A DNA stretch of 64,000 nt from Rotaria socialis (GCA_905331475.1 CAJNYU010001455.1:148239-212238); one strand, 5' to 3'; positions 1-10,299 are shown, counted from the stretch's first letter. Numbers and translations: made by a program. Notes: generated from the sequence alone by a model not told the origin.

Positions 1-2344
1 TTGAATCAATATCAAAATCTTAGTAAAAATTTACATTTATTGCAAAAAATTTCTCCACATGCTCGGCAATGATGCTAAAAATGAAATCACGAATAATACA
101 TTTTTTGAATTCGAATTTCAATTTACTTTGCGGTTAAACGTTGTAAATACTTGTCGACAACGATAGCATTCTTTATCATCTCGCCATTCCGGTGCTATGT
201 CATTGTTTTCAAACATAACTTCACTCTCTTTCAACGGTGGAAAACGATAATTTTCAAGTTTCATCAAATTATAAGTGTCAGTGAAAATTTTATATTGTTG
301 ACCTGAAATATTAATCTCATTATCTATTCAATAGAATCTATTCAACATACCAAGACCATGCGACCAACATTGAATTAACTCAAGAACTTTATCGCGAATT
401 ACATCAGGTCCATTCTTAAAAAGTCAAATCTAATAAGTTCGTTTTTTCGTTTTGGAAAATATTTTACTTTTGTCAATTCGCGCAAAGCATCAATCATATC
501 GCGTTGTGAGACTTCTTTATGAATTGCTCCTCCACAATTTTTTACTATGGATTCCAAACACTAAAAAAAGGAAACAAATATTAAAACAAAATACTTCACA
601 GAACTCCTTCTAGAACTGTAATTTTATGCTTTTGAAGGTTCCATAATGGGTAAATAGACTTTTGATCCCCAAAAAAATGACTATTGATCACCAAAATGTG
701 TTAGTTGCGAAATGATCACCAAAAATAGATACAAATGATCCCCAATCTATTTTATTGTGAAATGATCACCAAAAAAATGTACAAATGATCCCCAATCTAT
801 TTTGTTGCGAAATGATCACCAAAAATAGATACAAATGATCCACAATCTATTTTATTGTGAAATGATCACAAAAAATATATATTTGATCACCAATTTGCTT
901 TTTGTGGAATGAATGGTAGAGTTGTGGTAGATAACGTGCTTATCTCAAAAGACAACTGATTGATATGACATAGTTAAACAATAATCATAATTGGATCAAA
1001 ATGATCTCATTAACTGAAAATAGTTACACAAAATGCTCTATCATAACAATGCAGAAAACTAAAAATGTGAAGTACAAAAAAAGTTCGAACAGCATGGTTA
1101 CCATGATTTTGGTAGAACATATTTTCTGTTTCCATTGTTTATTGTATTTTGTGTAACTATAGTTGTTATTTATTATTCTATCTCTTATTGTATTGATAAT
1201 AAATTCGGTGATCGAATATATATTTTTTGTGATCATTTCACAATAAAATAGATTGGGGATCATTTGTACATTTTTTGGTGATCATTTCGCAACAAAATAG
1301 ATTGGGGATCATTTGTACATTTTTTTGGTGATCAAAAATATTGCTACCCTTCCATAATTCCGATTAAAGTAATCAATTTTATAGTAGACTAGTTACTATG
1401 AATGACAAAAGATGTTTAATGCTACCTATTTCAAGACTATCTTTCGTGTAGCGAACTGTGCGTTTGTTTCAATGTACTTATGAATCTTTCTCTGTTTCAA
1501 TGCGATATAAATAACAAAACTCTCATTTTAGATCAAATTTCCCAAAAATTTTGATTCTACACTCGAACGAAGAAACCAGCTGTGCCTTGAATATTTTCAT
1601 TTCTTTCAACAAATAATTTTATTATATTTTCTAAGGTAACAAGGTAACAACAGTTGTATTTACATGCGCAAGTAATTGAAACTAAATAAAAATCCTAGAA
1701 AAGAATTTTTTTTGCGTATATGACTACCGTTTGCAACGCCAAATCTTTCTGACAACCGCGTTTTTTTTGGCACAAAAATTTCTTACAATAACCAATAGTT
1801 TCTAGTCTGATACGGTCAAGCCTCCCAAACACGAAAGATGCAGTTTTTCAATGTACGTCATAGTAATGTTCTAAATCTATGAGAAAGTTATCGGCATAAA
1901 AACTAGTAACTATTCAACATTATAAACTATTTACGTCAGTTCAAGTTATCGCGAATCTGTACAGGAGAATTTGTACATCAATAAAAATAGATTCTAAATA
2001 AAAATCATGCTAAAAATACATACATGAAGTGAATTAAGAATAACTCCTGGATTTTCATGGCCGAATTTTTTCTTAATTGCTTGTATTGGATATTTTGCTC
2101 TAAAATTTCAAGGACACATATTGTTTTGCTGCTATGATGTGAAAGAAAATTTTTCTTACGGCACTTCTTGTGATTTCACAATATCGCAGAGTTGAAGAAT
2201 CGTCTGCCAATCGGGTTCGATTAAAAGAGGACTTGTTGCTTTTTCTAAATAAAATCATTGTGAATATAGAAGAACTTGAAAAAACAAAATTTTACCAAAT
2301 AATTTATCAAAAACTTTCGTGTTTGATATACCGAATAAACTCAT
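1..2344 (-). CDS. HGS: HGS/Hrs (ESCRT-0 VHS-FYVE protein), 5' part, runs off the left edge
   Basis: Hrs is the ESCRT-0 subunit that binds ubiquitinated cargo on early endosomes. Seven exons can be placed by GT..AG ends and frame: 2296-2344, 2160-2244, 2024-2099, 468-560, 351-414, 127-302 and 35-74. The start is ATG at 2344 (MSLFGISNTKVFDKLF). Exons 2-6 encode a VHS domain, with typical strings TSPLLIEPDWQTILQLCDIV, ESIVKNCGGAIHKEV and IRDKVLELIQCWSHGLG, followed by TDTYNLMKLENYRFPPLKES. Exon 6 gives APEWRDDKECYRCRQVF and ends in NRK. Exon 7 supplies HHCRACGEIFCNKC, so the FYVE PI3P-binding R/KHHCRACG motif is formed across the splice. The rest of FYVE and the UIM and coiled-coil regions lie outside the window. 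An apparent frame break at 415-467 is a 53-bp intron. The 1.46-kb intron 3 (561-2023) holds a transposable element, while the other introns are 48-60 bp. Confidence 0.92.
648..1349. mobile_element. Inverted-repeat element with arrays of a GATCCCCAA/GATCACCAA word; 9-bp TSD
   Basis: The element lies within HGS intron 3. Each arm is a tandem array of about 58-bp units built from GATCCCCAATCTATTTTRTTG, then CGAAATGATCACCAAAAA. The left arm (about 648-895) and right arm (about 1215-1349) are inverted copies. The ends are GGGTAAATAG and, reverse-complemented, GGGTAGCAAT. The flanks carry a perfect 9-bp duplication TTCCATAAT (639-647 and 1350-1358). The central 320 bp is unrelated AT-rich DNA with no convincing protein; the small minus-strand ORF at 1024-1263 runs into the array and is judged a shadow. 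Nine-base duplications are typical of Mutator-like elements and close to the 8 bp of hAT. No transposase is present, so it is non-autonomous. Confidence 0.88.
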
Positions 2345-2379
2345 ATTAATCTAAAAAGAAAAAGCAGAACTTAAAATAT
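2345..2379 (-). promoter_or_regulatory. LCMT1-HGS intercistronic gap with poly(A) signal and trans-splice-like acceptor
   Basis: Only 35 bp separate the LCMT1 stop from the HGS ATG on the same strand. On the minus strand the LCMT1 stop lies inside GAATAAATA, so it overlaps an AATAAA signal. Next come CTGCTTTTTCTTTTTAG and ATTAAT, then the HGS ATG. This pyrimidine tract plus AG six bases before the start looks like a spliced-leader acceptor. The arrangement is that of a downstream cistron in an operon. No transcript evidence is available here. Confidence 0.6.
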
Positions 2380-3360
2380 TTATTCAAATGTTATTTTATT
2401 TAAACCGAGATTATTTTCATCTCGATATGCCCATGAAAAGCAATAATGTTCAAATAACTGTTCTAATAATTCTTTTTCATCTAAACCTCCATCGATCCTT
2501 TCTATTCGTCTTTTTTCGTTTATATTCAAATATTTTTTATAATATTCATTTAATGTTAAACAAAATGATGAAGTATAATTTGTATTTTTATATCGTTCAC
2601 ATTGACTATTTAATGATTGACATGATTCCATACCAATTAAATGACATGAACGTTGTTTTAAATTTTCAAACATAATTTCTCCAAAACGATCGTTCATATT
2701 AATTTGTTCGAAGTTTAAAAATAAACAACATTGAGAAAATGTTTGAGATAAATACTTTAATAGATTTAATGAGTGTTCATTTGACATATAAATTAAAACA
2801 CATTCACTTAGGAATAATGTTGGTTTTGTAAAATCAATAATACTATTCGTTGCAAGAAGTTTTAATTGATTATCTAATTGTGTTGTATTACGTAGATCAG
2901 CTGGTAAAATTGTATATAATGATGAATGAAATCCGCATGGAATTTTCAATGATTTATTATCCATTGGTAATTTATTACGTAGAGAAGGTAAACGATGAAT
3001 TTTATTTGATTTTAGTTCAGTGATTTCTTCGAAATCAATATCAACAAAATGTTTAAAACGAAGATTTTCATTATCTAATAAGTAAAATACTGTTGTGTCA
3101 AAACCACAGCCAAGATTTATTATTTGACAATCATTATTCGTTAGTTTTATAAACTTTTCAATTAAATAACGAACACCATGAACGCGTACATAATAGCCAA
3201 GACTGATTTCTGGTGTACGTCGTTCTTGTTGTATTGAACCAGCGAGAATTTTTAAATACGGATCATTCCAATATCCACGTTCAATTGCGTAGAGTTTACA
3301 CTGACATGCATCATTATTTGTTGCAATTATGTTACTATTATCAACAGCACGTTTATCCAT
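2380..3360 (-). CDS. LCMT1: Leucine carboxyl methyltransferase 1 (LCMT1)
   Basis: The intronless gene encodes about 326 aa, close to the usual LCMT1 length. LCMT1 uses S-adenosylmethionine to methylate the C-terminal leucine carboxylate of the PP2A catalytic subunit, in the cytosol, which favours B-subunit assembly. Family strings are visible: GYWNDPYLKILAG near the N-terminus, the SAM-binding loop NLGCGFDTTVFYL, the acidic FVDIDFEEIT strand, TLFLSECVLIYM and FLNFEQINMNDRFGEIM. The start is taken as ATG at 3360 (MDKRAVDN); the reading frame continues upstream only to a TTG. A splice-acceptor-like TTTCTTATCTATAG lies 19 nt before the ATG. It sits directly upstream of HGS. Confidence 0.9.
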   Translation of the reverse strand: MDKRAVDNSNIIATNNDACQCKLYAIERGYWNDPYLKILAGSIQQERRTPEISLGYYVRVHGVRYLIEKFIKLTNNDCQIINLGCGFDTTVFYLLDNENLRFKHFVDIDFEEITELKSNKIHRLPSLRNKLPMDNKSLKIPCGFHSSLYTILPADLRNTTQLDNQLKLLATNSIIDFTKPTLFLSECVLIYMSNEHSLNLLKYLSQTFSQCCLFLNFEQINMNDRFGEIMFENLKQRSCHLIGMESCQSLNSQCERYKNTNYTSSFCLTLNEYYKKYLNINEKRRIERIDGGLDEKELLEQLFEHYCFSWAYRDENNLGLNKITFE

Positions 3361-3764
3361 ATTATAAAACAACTTGAAACTATAGATAAGAAACAAAAAA
3401 CAAGATAGAAATCAATGACGTTAAGTTAAATATTACTCACGTTGTTTATATAATGATGAGTAATGATTTGTTTTAGGACTATTGATATTTCTATAGATTT
3501 GGATGCCTATATCGCTGTTTTTTTTCTGAACAGATGTCTGCTTTCATGTATTTGAACACGTTACTCATTCGAGATTAAACAAACGTTTAGTGACATCTTT
3601 AGATTTTGTTGCAATTAGTAGGAATAATGAATCCATGAATGAATTTCAAGTAAGGTAAATGATTTGATTTTTTAAAATTAATAGAAGAAGGTATTTTGGA
3701 GAATTACTTCCTAAATTATTTTTTGAATCCCCTTGATTATCTTTAGATGTCGTTAGTGTACAAA
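3361..3764. other. LCMT1 upstream region
   Basis: About 400 bp between the LCMT1 start and the Tc1-like element. The acceptor-like AG lies at 3380-3381. I see no coding potential and no clear promoter motif. Confidence 0.4.
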
Positions 3765-3934
3765 TATAGTGGGTCGCAAAATTGATCAACCACCTTGTTG
3801 AATTTTTTTGTTTTTTCATATCTCAAAAGCTAAATGAATTATAATGGTCTGGGTTTCACCATATTGTAGCCCATGATATCTCGTATTCATACGCAAAATT
3901 TCAAGTCAAGATTTTAATCAGCTCAGTTTTTATT

Positions 3935-4176
3935 CGCGATCAAATAAGCATTTTGAGCCATCAGAGTGCAATGGTGATTCGTTAGGGTTGGATTCCGCTA
4001 AAATCCAACATCGGATCCGATTGGATCCAATACCAAGGATCCAACTGTAGGGCCGTGTCCAGGTATCCCTCAAGATTTCGTCGGTTTTATTGAAACATAT
4101 ATGATATTCGGCATATCCCCTGTCCGACCCTTGTCGGAATCCGATAGGATCCTACTGTCGGAATGATTCTCCTGGG
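3935..4176. repeat. GGATCC/TCGGAT-motif insertion in the left Tc1 arm
   Basis: This stretch has no counterpart in the right Tc1 arm, which goes straight from TTTTTATT through ten bases to AACTTCC. It is filled with GGATCCGAT, GGATCCAA, GTCGGAAT and their reverse complements. The same vocabulary fills 7150-7492. It is likely a separate non-autonomous insertion; I could not settle its exact ends or a target duplication. Confidence 0.55.
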
Positions 4177-4266
4177 AACTTCCTATCATTTTTCACCGCT
4201 GCAAAATTAATCAACCACTGGATAAAAAGAATTTTTTTCATAAAAAAAGAAGTTGTTTTAGCAGTT

Positions 4267-5293
4267 TCAATATCTCGTGGAATATCCTTTCATACGGATA
4301 CATTCGTATAAACGATTTGGAGCTGATTCGACTAATTTATTAGTTACGTCCTGTCCGATAGTTTCCCATTCAGCCTGCAGTGTTTCTCGGAGTTCTTTTT
4401 GGTTTTTTGGCTGGTGTTTTTTCATACGACGTTCGAGTTCGTCCAAAAAATGCCCTATCGGACTCATATCTGGCGAAAATGGTGGCCAAATTGAACGTTT
4501 TACACACTGTTTGTCGAGCCAATTCTTCACGACACGTGAAGTGTGTTCCGGGTCATTGTCCTGTTGAAACACCATTTCTTTTCCCAGTTGTAATTTCTTT
4601 GATAACTGAAACAAACTTTCAGCCAAAATTTCTTTGTACATTTCCCTGGTCATGTTACCGTCAACAAAGATCAAATATTCCACACCATTCCACGCAAAAG
4701 ATCCCCAAACTTTCACATTTCCGCCTCCGTGTTTCACTGTTGGAACTGTACATTTTGGATTGAATTACTCTGTCGGTGTTCACCATATACCATAAACTTG
4801 CCGTCAGATCCGAAAAGATTGTATTTTGATTCGCCTGCCAGTAAGACTTGTTTCTAGAATACCATGGGCTCATCCAGATACATTTTGACATAATTCAAAC
4901 GTTTAAGTCGGCTTACCTTATTCATGTACGATTTTTTTCGAGCAACACGCCCGTATAATCCAATTTCATGAGCGCAACGACGAATTGTGTCATTTGATAT
5001 TATTACCCCTAACTCTTTTCCAATCTCATGTTTGACAGACGATGCTGATTTTCGTCGATTCACTTTAATTTTTCGTTGAATGGCTTTGTCTACTCGTTCT
5101 GTGGTCTTTCTTTTACGACCACGGCCGAGAATACTGACTATACATTTTTTTTGTATTTAGTGCCCGTAGAATGAACTGTATTTCTCGAGCAGAGCAATTT
5201 CTCTGCTATATCACGTCCAGATCGTCTACCAAGAAACGTTTTAAAATAGTTTCTCGAAATTCATGCGAATGCTCTTGTCGTACGGGCGTCATG
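4267..5293 (-). pseudogene. Tc1-like (DD34E-type) transposase, inactivated
   Basis: The C-terminal catalytic part is readable at 4267-4737, with GSFAWNG, then VFQQDNDPEHTS (the second catalytic Asp), then FSPDMSPIGHFLDELERR. The catalytic Glu expected in PIEH is Gly here (codon GGG at 4453-4455), exactly 34 residues after the Asp, so the DD34E triad is lost. Upstream pieces lie in other frames: a helix-turn-helix segment at 4854-5063 (VKHEIGKELGVIISNDTIRR) and a probable N-terminus near 5293 (HSHEFRETILKRF). There are at least two frame breaks, near 4740-4860 and 5060-5220. The gene cannot encode an active enzyme. Confidence 0.9.
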
Positions 5294-5562
5294 TGTGTGT
5301 GATTAAGAAAAGATTCAATGGAGTCTTTTTCTCGCAACCAAATGTGTGTCAGATACAGACAATAGTGTACAAAGACTAACTGGACTGAAATAATAGAGAT
5401 ATTCATGAATTGACGACGACTGTTGTATTCTTTTCTCCAGTGGTTGATTAATTTTGCAGCGATGAAAAATGATAGGAAGTTAAGCGTTTTTAATAAAAAC
5501 TGAACAGATTGAAATTTTGTGTATGAATACGAGATATCATAGGCTACAATATGGTGAAACCC

Positions 5563-5808
5563 GGATGCTAAGGTGTAGTTTTAATTCTTTATTCACAGGT
5601 TCGATAACATACACTTTAACAATAATAATACCACGAAGTGTGAGAACAAAACAAAACAAAACACAGGAGCAGATTTACTCGTCTCCTATTATCTCCAATG
5701 AGATAAGGAATACATAATAATATGTGTGGAGGAAAATAGGAAAAAGAAAGATAGTGCCATCGAGGTAGATGCTAATTATCTGTGTGTACATACACAGATC
5801 ATAACACC
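5563..5808. repeat. Insertion in the right Tc1 arm
   Basis: Comparison with the left arm shows that GAAACCC should be followed at once by AGACCATTAT; 246 bp intervene here. The insert includes an AAAAC-rich run and the palindrome TGTGTGTACATACACA near 5781. Its margins read GGATGCTAAGGTGT and ATAACACC, only weakly inverted. Its type is unknown. Confidence 0.5.
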
Positions 5809-5895
5809 AGACCATTATAACTCATTTAGCTAGTGTGATATGGAAAAAACAAAAAAATTCAACAAGGTGGTTGATCAATTTTGCAACCCACTGTA

Positions 5896-7149
5896 TATAT
5901 ATTTAGTTTCGGCTAAAATTTTCCGCATTTTGCGAATGTCACATTGCCAATGTCTTGTCTAAATCATAGACCAATTTTTCTTTATCAAGCGGTTGTCAAT
6001 CATATATTAATTCATTTTTCAATCACAATACTTTTCATGTAGACGATGAAAACAATATCTTATTCAAATTTACTCGGCAAACGAGTTTTGGTTACAAGAG
6101 TTTTTGATACGTATATAATTCATCTTCTCATAAATTATCACCAATGCATATTATATTTTTTATTTTTGTTATTAGCTTGCAATCTATATTAAGCACTTTT
6201 CTTGGAAATGTATCAAAGATCTTTGAAATGAGTACGATATCAATTTCATGCCGACCAAGAAACTGGAATCAAATCTTTATTTACTTTATTGAAACTTAAT
6301 TTCGAAACATGATAATAACATATATTAATATTCTAATAAGACTCCCTAATGAATGTACTCACCCAGCGAGTACTCATCATACATTTCTTGTGTATTCTGG
6401 CGAGATTTTGTAAAATACTCAGACATCTATATTTTGTTCTGCATCTTTCTAATGCGTTCAATTTATTTTATTTAAAAACTGATGGTAGAAAAGTGACGTG
6501 CATGATAAGAACTTCAGAAACGAGTTGTTTTATTATCTTAAAATGCTTTTTAATTAGGACATAAAGATAAAACATTTATCAACAGAATGCAAGAAAAACT
6601 AAATAAAATCTCTGTCGAAAACATTACAACATATGCAAACACAAACATAAACACCAATGAGAAATAAATTATGGATCGAATTAAGATACGCGATAACAAT
6701 ATAGATTCACTTTATATCGTTACAAAAAACACGAACATTTTAAATTGAAAGCTATTATCGTTAAGTAACAAATAAAAAACCGATGAACTGTCTTCTGTAT
6801 GATAGATGTATCTTCAGAATATTGAAATTTATAATTTTGTGAAAAAATTCCTCATACGCCTTGTTTCATTAGTTTTCCTAAAAAAAATTAATTTTCTAAA
6901 ACGATATTTCATCTTTGATTTAAGCTTTAAAATTTAAAATTTAACAAATAATTTTGTAATTTCAAATAAATATTTGATCTTACTCGAGAGGTGAGTAGCT
7001 GAACTGAAATGGATTTGTTTTTCTATTCTCTAAATAGCCAATTGACTACGGCACATGAATGACTCATCAGAAAATATGGAAGATGAAATCGATAATTTGT
7101 TTAAAGAGTTTTTTTCAAAATTTCGATTCATTATGCAGTTCCGAGGTCG
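5896..7149. other. Gene-free AT-rich stretch
   Basis: Only short unsupported ORFs occur, such as the 71-aa one at 6349-6564. I see no repeat structure or RNA gene. Confidence 0.4.
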
Positions 7150-7492
7150 ACTAATCCGGTGACGAATTATATTGGATCCGATAACATCCTACTAACCGAG
7201 CAAATTCAATTGGATTCTGGGTTTCGGAATTATTGACGGATCCGAGGGAAGAATTTTAAAAATTATCAAAATTCTGTTTAGTGCAAAAAAGCTTTTTAGA
7301 GATTAACTATAGCAGACGTTTTTAGCATATCGGATCTCAGAGTAGGATACGATCGAATATGTATCGGATTCCGATCCTGTGATCCGAATCTCGGTCCGAA
7401 AACAGGAGCCGGTCGATTCTCGTGGGTTTTCATATGAGACCCGACGTAACCCGTTTTCAGATCTGATTTGATCCAGTTGTAGGGATGAACGA
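7150..7492. mobile_element. Motif-filled inverted-repeat element (GGATCCGAT/TCGGATTCC words)
   Basis: The left end CCGAGGTCGAC and right end CGACCTGGG are inverted versions of CCCAGGTCG. The arms are rich in GGATCCGA, CGGATTCCGAT, TCGGAATT and their complements. The flanks GCAGTTC (left) and GCTGTTC (right) could be a 7-bp target duplication with one mismatch. There is no ORF. The AGGTCG terminus is shared with the next-but-one element (8013), although the internal word differs. Confidence 0.55.
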
Positions 7493-7559
7493 CCTGGGCT
7501 GTTCTTAATTACGCAATATTATTTTATTTTCATGCATCCTACTGCATAGATGTTTTGCT

Positions 7560-7770
7560 GAACGAGTTGGGAAAAACGACGATGAGTACTACCTCGAGTA
7601 CTCGTATTTTCGTGTACGAGTAATTCTTACGGAGAAAACTCATTGCAATACTCGTCATAGTACACGAAAAGTATTGTTACACAGAAAATTCAGCGAGTAC
7701 TCATTCGAGTAATCTGAGTACTCATGCTGCAAAGTTGTACTCGCTAGACGAGTACTTTCACTAAGGGGCC
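7560..7770. repeat. GAGTACTCG palindrome-rich island
   Basis: About 200 bp with many variants of the self-complementary word CGAGTACTCG (for example GATGAGTACT, CTCGAGTACTCG, CGTGTACGAGTA, GACGAGTACTTTC). The copies alternate in orientation, as in the neighbouring elements. The outer ends and target duplication are not convincing. Confidence 0.5.
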
Positions 7771-8012
7771 TATCATGTTGCCCTGGCAAACATGACCCAT
7801 TTGCCATTGGAATTGACAAAACATTTCTAATATTAACATCTATGAGGAAATAAATGATTTTAACGAAATGAGCGTACTTTATATAATTCACATAAAGGAA
7901 AATGCATGAGCATTCAATCATATATTTCGAAAATAGTCTTTACAAATATTTAAAATGTTAGAAAGATGTGCGTTGGTCACGAAGCATTTCCGTTCGAATT
8001 TAATGAAAACCA

Positions 8013-8297
8013 CCCAGGTCGAGCATTACGGCTACCAGAAACGGTCGTATACGGCCGTAAACGTTAACGTACACTGCCGTTTCCTGCCGTTTCTCACTGT
8101 AAATGGCCGTAACTTGACGTTTTGACATACACCGTATTACGGCCGTAATTAATCGTGTCGTAAACGGTTACTAACGACCGTAATGTGGTCGGATATTTCC
8201 GTATCCGATCGTATCCGATTGTTTATGGCACGACACAAAAACGACCGTAATACGGTGCATACCAAACGGCCGTGTACGACACAATTGATCGACCTGG
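8013..8297. mobile_element. Motif-filled inverted-repeat element (ACGGCCGTAA words)
   Basis: The element is bounded by CCCAGGTCGA on the left and TCGACCTGGG on the right, a 10-bp perfect inverted terminus. The inside is saturated with ACGGCCGTAA, TACGGCCGTA, CCGTATTACGG and GACCGTAAT in both orientations. An open frame across its right half (8183-8371) is a by-product of the repeats. No clear target duplication is visible. Confidence 0.65.
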
Positions 8298-8452
8298 GCA
8301 TCCAACCCACTATAATAGCTTGTTCTAGAACAATTGCTGAAGGACTCTTGATTTTATGGAGATATAAATGAGACATCTGTGTTTCGAAAGGCTAGATTTG
8401 TATTAAATTAGAAAACGGTATGAACTATCCGAATATTGACATATTCATCTCC

Positions 8453-8621
8453 AGTAGTGTCAAACTTGAAACTGAACTCAGTTGAAAATAGAAAATTTCA
8501 ACTTTCAACTTTCAACTTATGGCGATATATGTGTGAGTCACTATTCTTCAGAATGTTATTGGTTTAAAAGTTGAAAATTTTAATTTTCAATTGAGTTCAA
8601 GTTTCAAGTTGGACATATATG
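8453..8621. mobile_element. Short motif-filled inverted-repeat element (CAACTTTCAACTT words) with 9-bp TSD
   Basis: A 169-bp element. The left arm (GTCAAACTTGAAACTGAACT, then CAGTTGAAAAT) matches the inverted right arm over about 50 bp. The inside repeats CAACTTT and AAGTTGAAAA. The flanks TTCATCTCC (8444-8452) and TTCATCTCT (8622-8630) match at 8 of 9 positions, which supports a transposed insertion. Confidence 0.75.
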
Positions 8622-8958
8622 TTCATCTCTTGATTATCATTTGGTCAAACGAAAAATTCTTAGTAGATTATTTTTGCTCTCTTGATTTCTTACTCATTAA
8701 TAAAATGTTGTGACAAATTAGATGGTTTTCGTGAGATATAAGGAGAAAATTTTCAAGGTCAGCTTTAATCTAGCTCCCATGAATAACACCACCTTTTGCT
8801 CGGGATAAATTGGATTCCCACGGAATCTCTACACATTGAAGATTACTTTTTAAAATATAATATCATTTCTTCTATAAAAAAACGTTCGTCACATTCATAG
8901 CTCTTCCAAAATTATTCAAATTCTTCAGAAACTATTGATTAATATATTTTCAAAACTA

Positions 8959-9893
8959 CCTCCCGTTATAGAAGACCCTCCTGGAGAGAAAGTTTGCCAG
9001 ACATAATAGAAGACCCCTCCTGGAGAGAAAGTTTACCAGACATAATAGAAGCCCCTCCTGGAGAGAAAGTTTGCCAGACATAATAGAAGACCCCTCCTGG
9101 AGAAAAAAAATTGTCCGACGTAATAGAAGACCCCCTATGACGGTACCCGCGTCACTGTTGTTATCTTAGTGCCTATTTGTTTCTTTTTCTAGGTACTCTC
9201 TCTTCTTCTCTTGTTTGTTTTTGCGCCTAATATTGTTAATTTAATATTCTTCTTCTCTTCTTTTTTTTCAAGCTTCTTCATATATCTATCTTCACTGAGA
9301 TATACTGATAATTACTCTTCTTTTTCTTCCCTGACTACTATTTTTCTTCTTGACTAATTACATATTACTTTCCTTTCAATTTGATTGTTCCTTACAATCA
9401 TTCCAGCTTGTGTCAACTACTTGCTTGTGGAGTTCTTCTTGTTCTCATCCATTTCTGTTCATGGAATAAACTATTGGATTTTCATCCAATGTTCAATACT
9501 ATTTAATTTTCATTGATTTCATTCTGCTATAACCAAAACTGTAGCACCTGGCATTTTTATTAGTTGCGTCTCTTATCCTTATCAAGGCGTTGCACTTCCT
9601 TTAATTAATAAATTTTTTGCTAATTGCGAATTTTAATCAGTGTTTTCCATGAAAATATGCCTGGTTCTTAGCATTTTAAGCTGGAAATATTAAGAGAATG
9701 TGTTCACAATTATAATGAAACCTATAAAATTCTGAAAATCCTGATGAAAATTCTGAAAATCGCTTTAGTTTTCTGGAAAATCTTTTAAATTAAATATTAG
9801 GAAAAAATGCGGTTCTTAATAGAAGACCCCCTGGGAAATTTTTATGCTGGAATATAATAGAAGACCCGGGGTCTTTTATTTTAAGGAGAGGGG
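8959..9893. mobile_element. TAGAAGACCCCTCCTGG repeat-bearing element
   Basis: At about 8965-9135 there are four to five tandem units of about 40 bp with core TAGAAGACCCCTCCTGGAGA and spacer GAAAGTTTGCCAGACATAA. The word returns at 9820-9872 (TAGAAGACCCCCTGGG, TAGAAGACCCGGGGTCTT). The left edge CCTCCCGTTATAGAAGACC is roughly inverted at the right edge GGTCTTTTATTTTAAGGAGAGG. The roughly 670 bp between the arrays is plain AT/TC-rich DNA with no ORF. The element abuts G-rich DNA, so the right end is approximate. Confidence 0.5.
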
Positions 9894-10167
9894 GGGGTTA
9901 CTTAGAGAGTTAAAACGAGGAAATAGAGCAAAACTAAAAGGATTAAATACATGCGCGTTTACACCGTCATTTATTGAGATGTGCGTAAGATGATGTTTCT
10001 CATTATTTGCACCAAAAAATATCTTTGCTATCAGATACTCCATGGGCTAATTTTTTCTTCGCTAGTGTTTCAAAATTTATAGTATGCATCTAAAACAAGA
10101 ATCCGAGAAAGTCGCCTATAACAAGCACTGTTTTCATTTTCAAAACTGGCGCATTTGTAGATTCTAA

Positions 10168-10204
10168 CAGGTACGGCGCGAACGAGGGGGGCTGGAGGGT
10201 GGGG

Positions 10205-10299
<95 letters not shown>

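Larger units (their letters stand above)
3767..5893 (-). mobile_element. Decayed Tc1/mariner element with IR/DR termini
   Basis: The ends are TAGTGGGTCGCAAAATTGAT at 3767 and, reverse-complemented, CAGTGGGTTGCAAAATTGAT at 5893, each next to TA, the Tc1/mariner target site. The inverted arms are long. Each holds a second, inner copy of the core (CTGCAAAATTAATCAACCAC at about 4199, and inverted at about 5455), giving two direct repeats per arm as in Sleeping Beauty and Minos. The left arm contains a 240-bp insertion (3935-4176) and the right arm a 246-bp insertion (5563-5808), each absent from the opposite arm. Without them the core-to-core spacing is about 185-195 bp on both sides. The transposase is on the minus strand and is broken. 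Confidence 0.88.

Noticed and set aside
415-467. Apparent frameshift in the HGS VHS domain
   Set aside because: A 53-bp GT..AG intron restores the frame exactly (ELTK joined to NGPDVIRD).
3361-3396. Longer N-terminus of LCMT1 starting at 3396
   Set aside because: It begins with TTG, and a splice-acceptor AG lies between it and the ATG at 3360.
8183-8371. Open frames on both strands over the ACGGCCGTAA island
   Set aside because: They arise from palindromic repeats that lack stop codons; no protein-like features.
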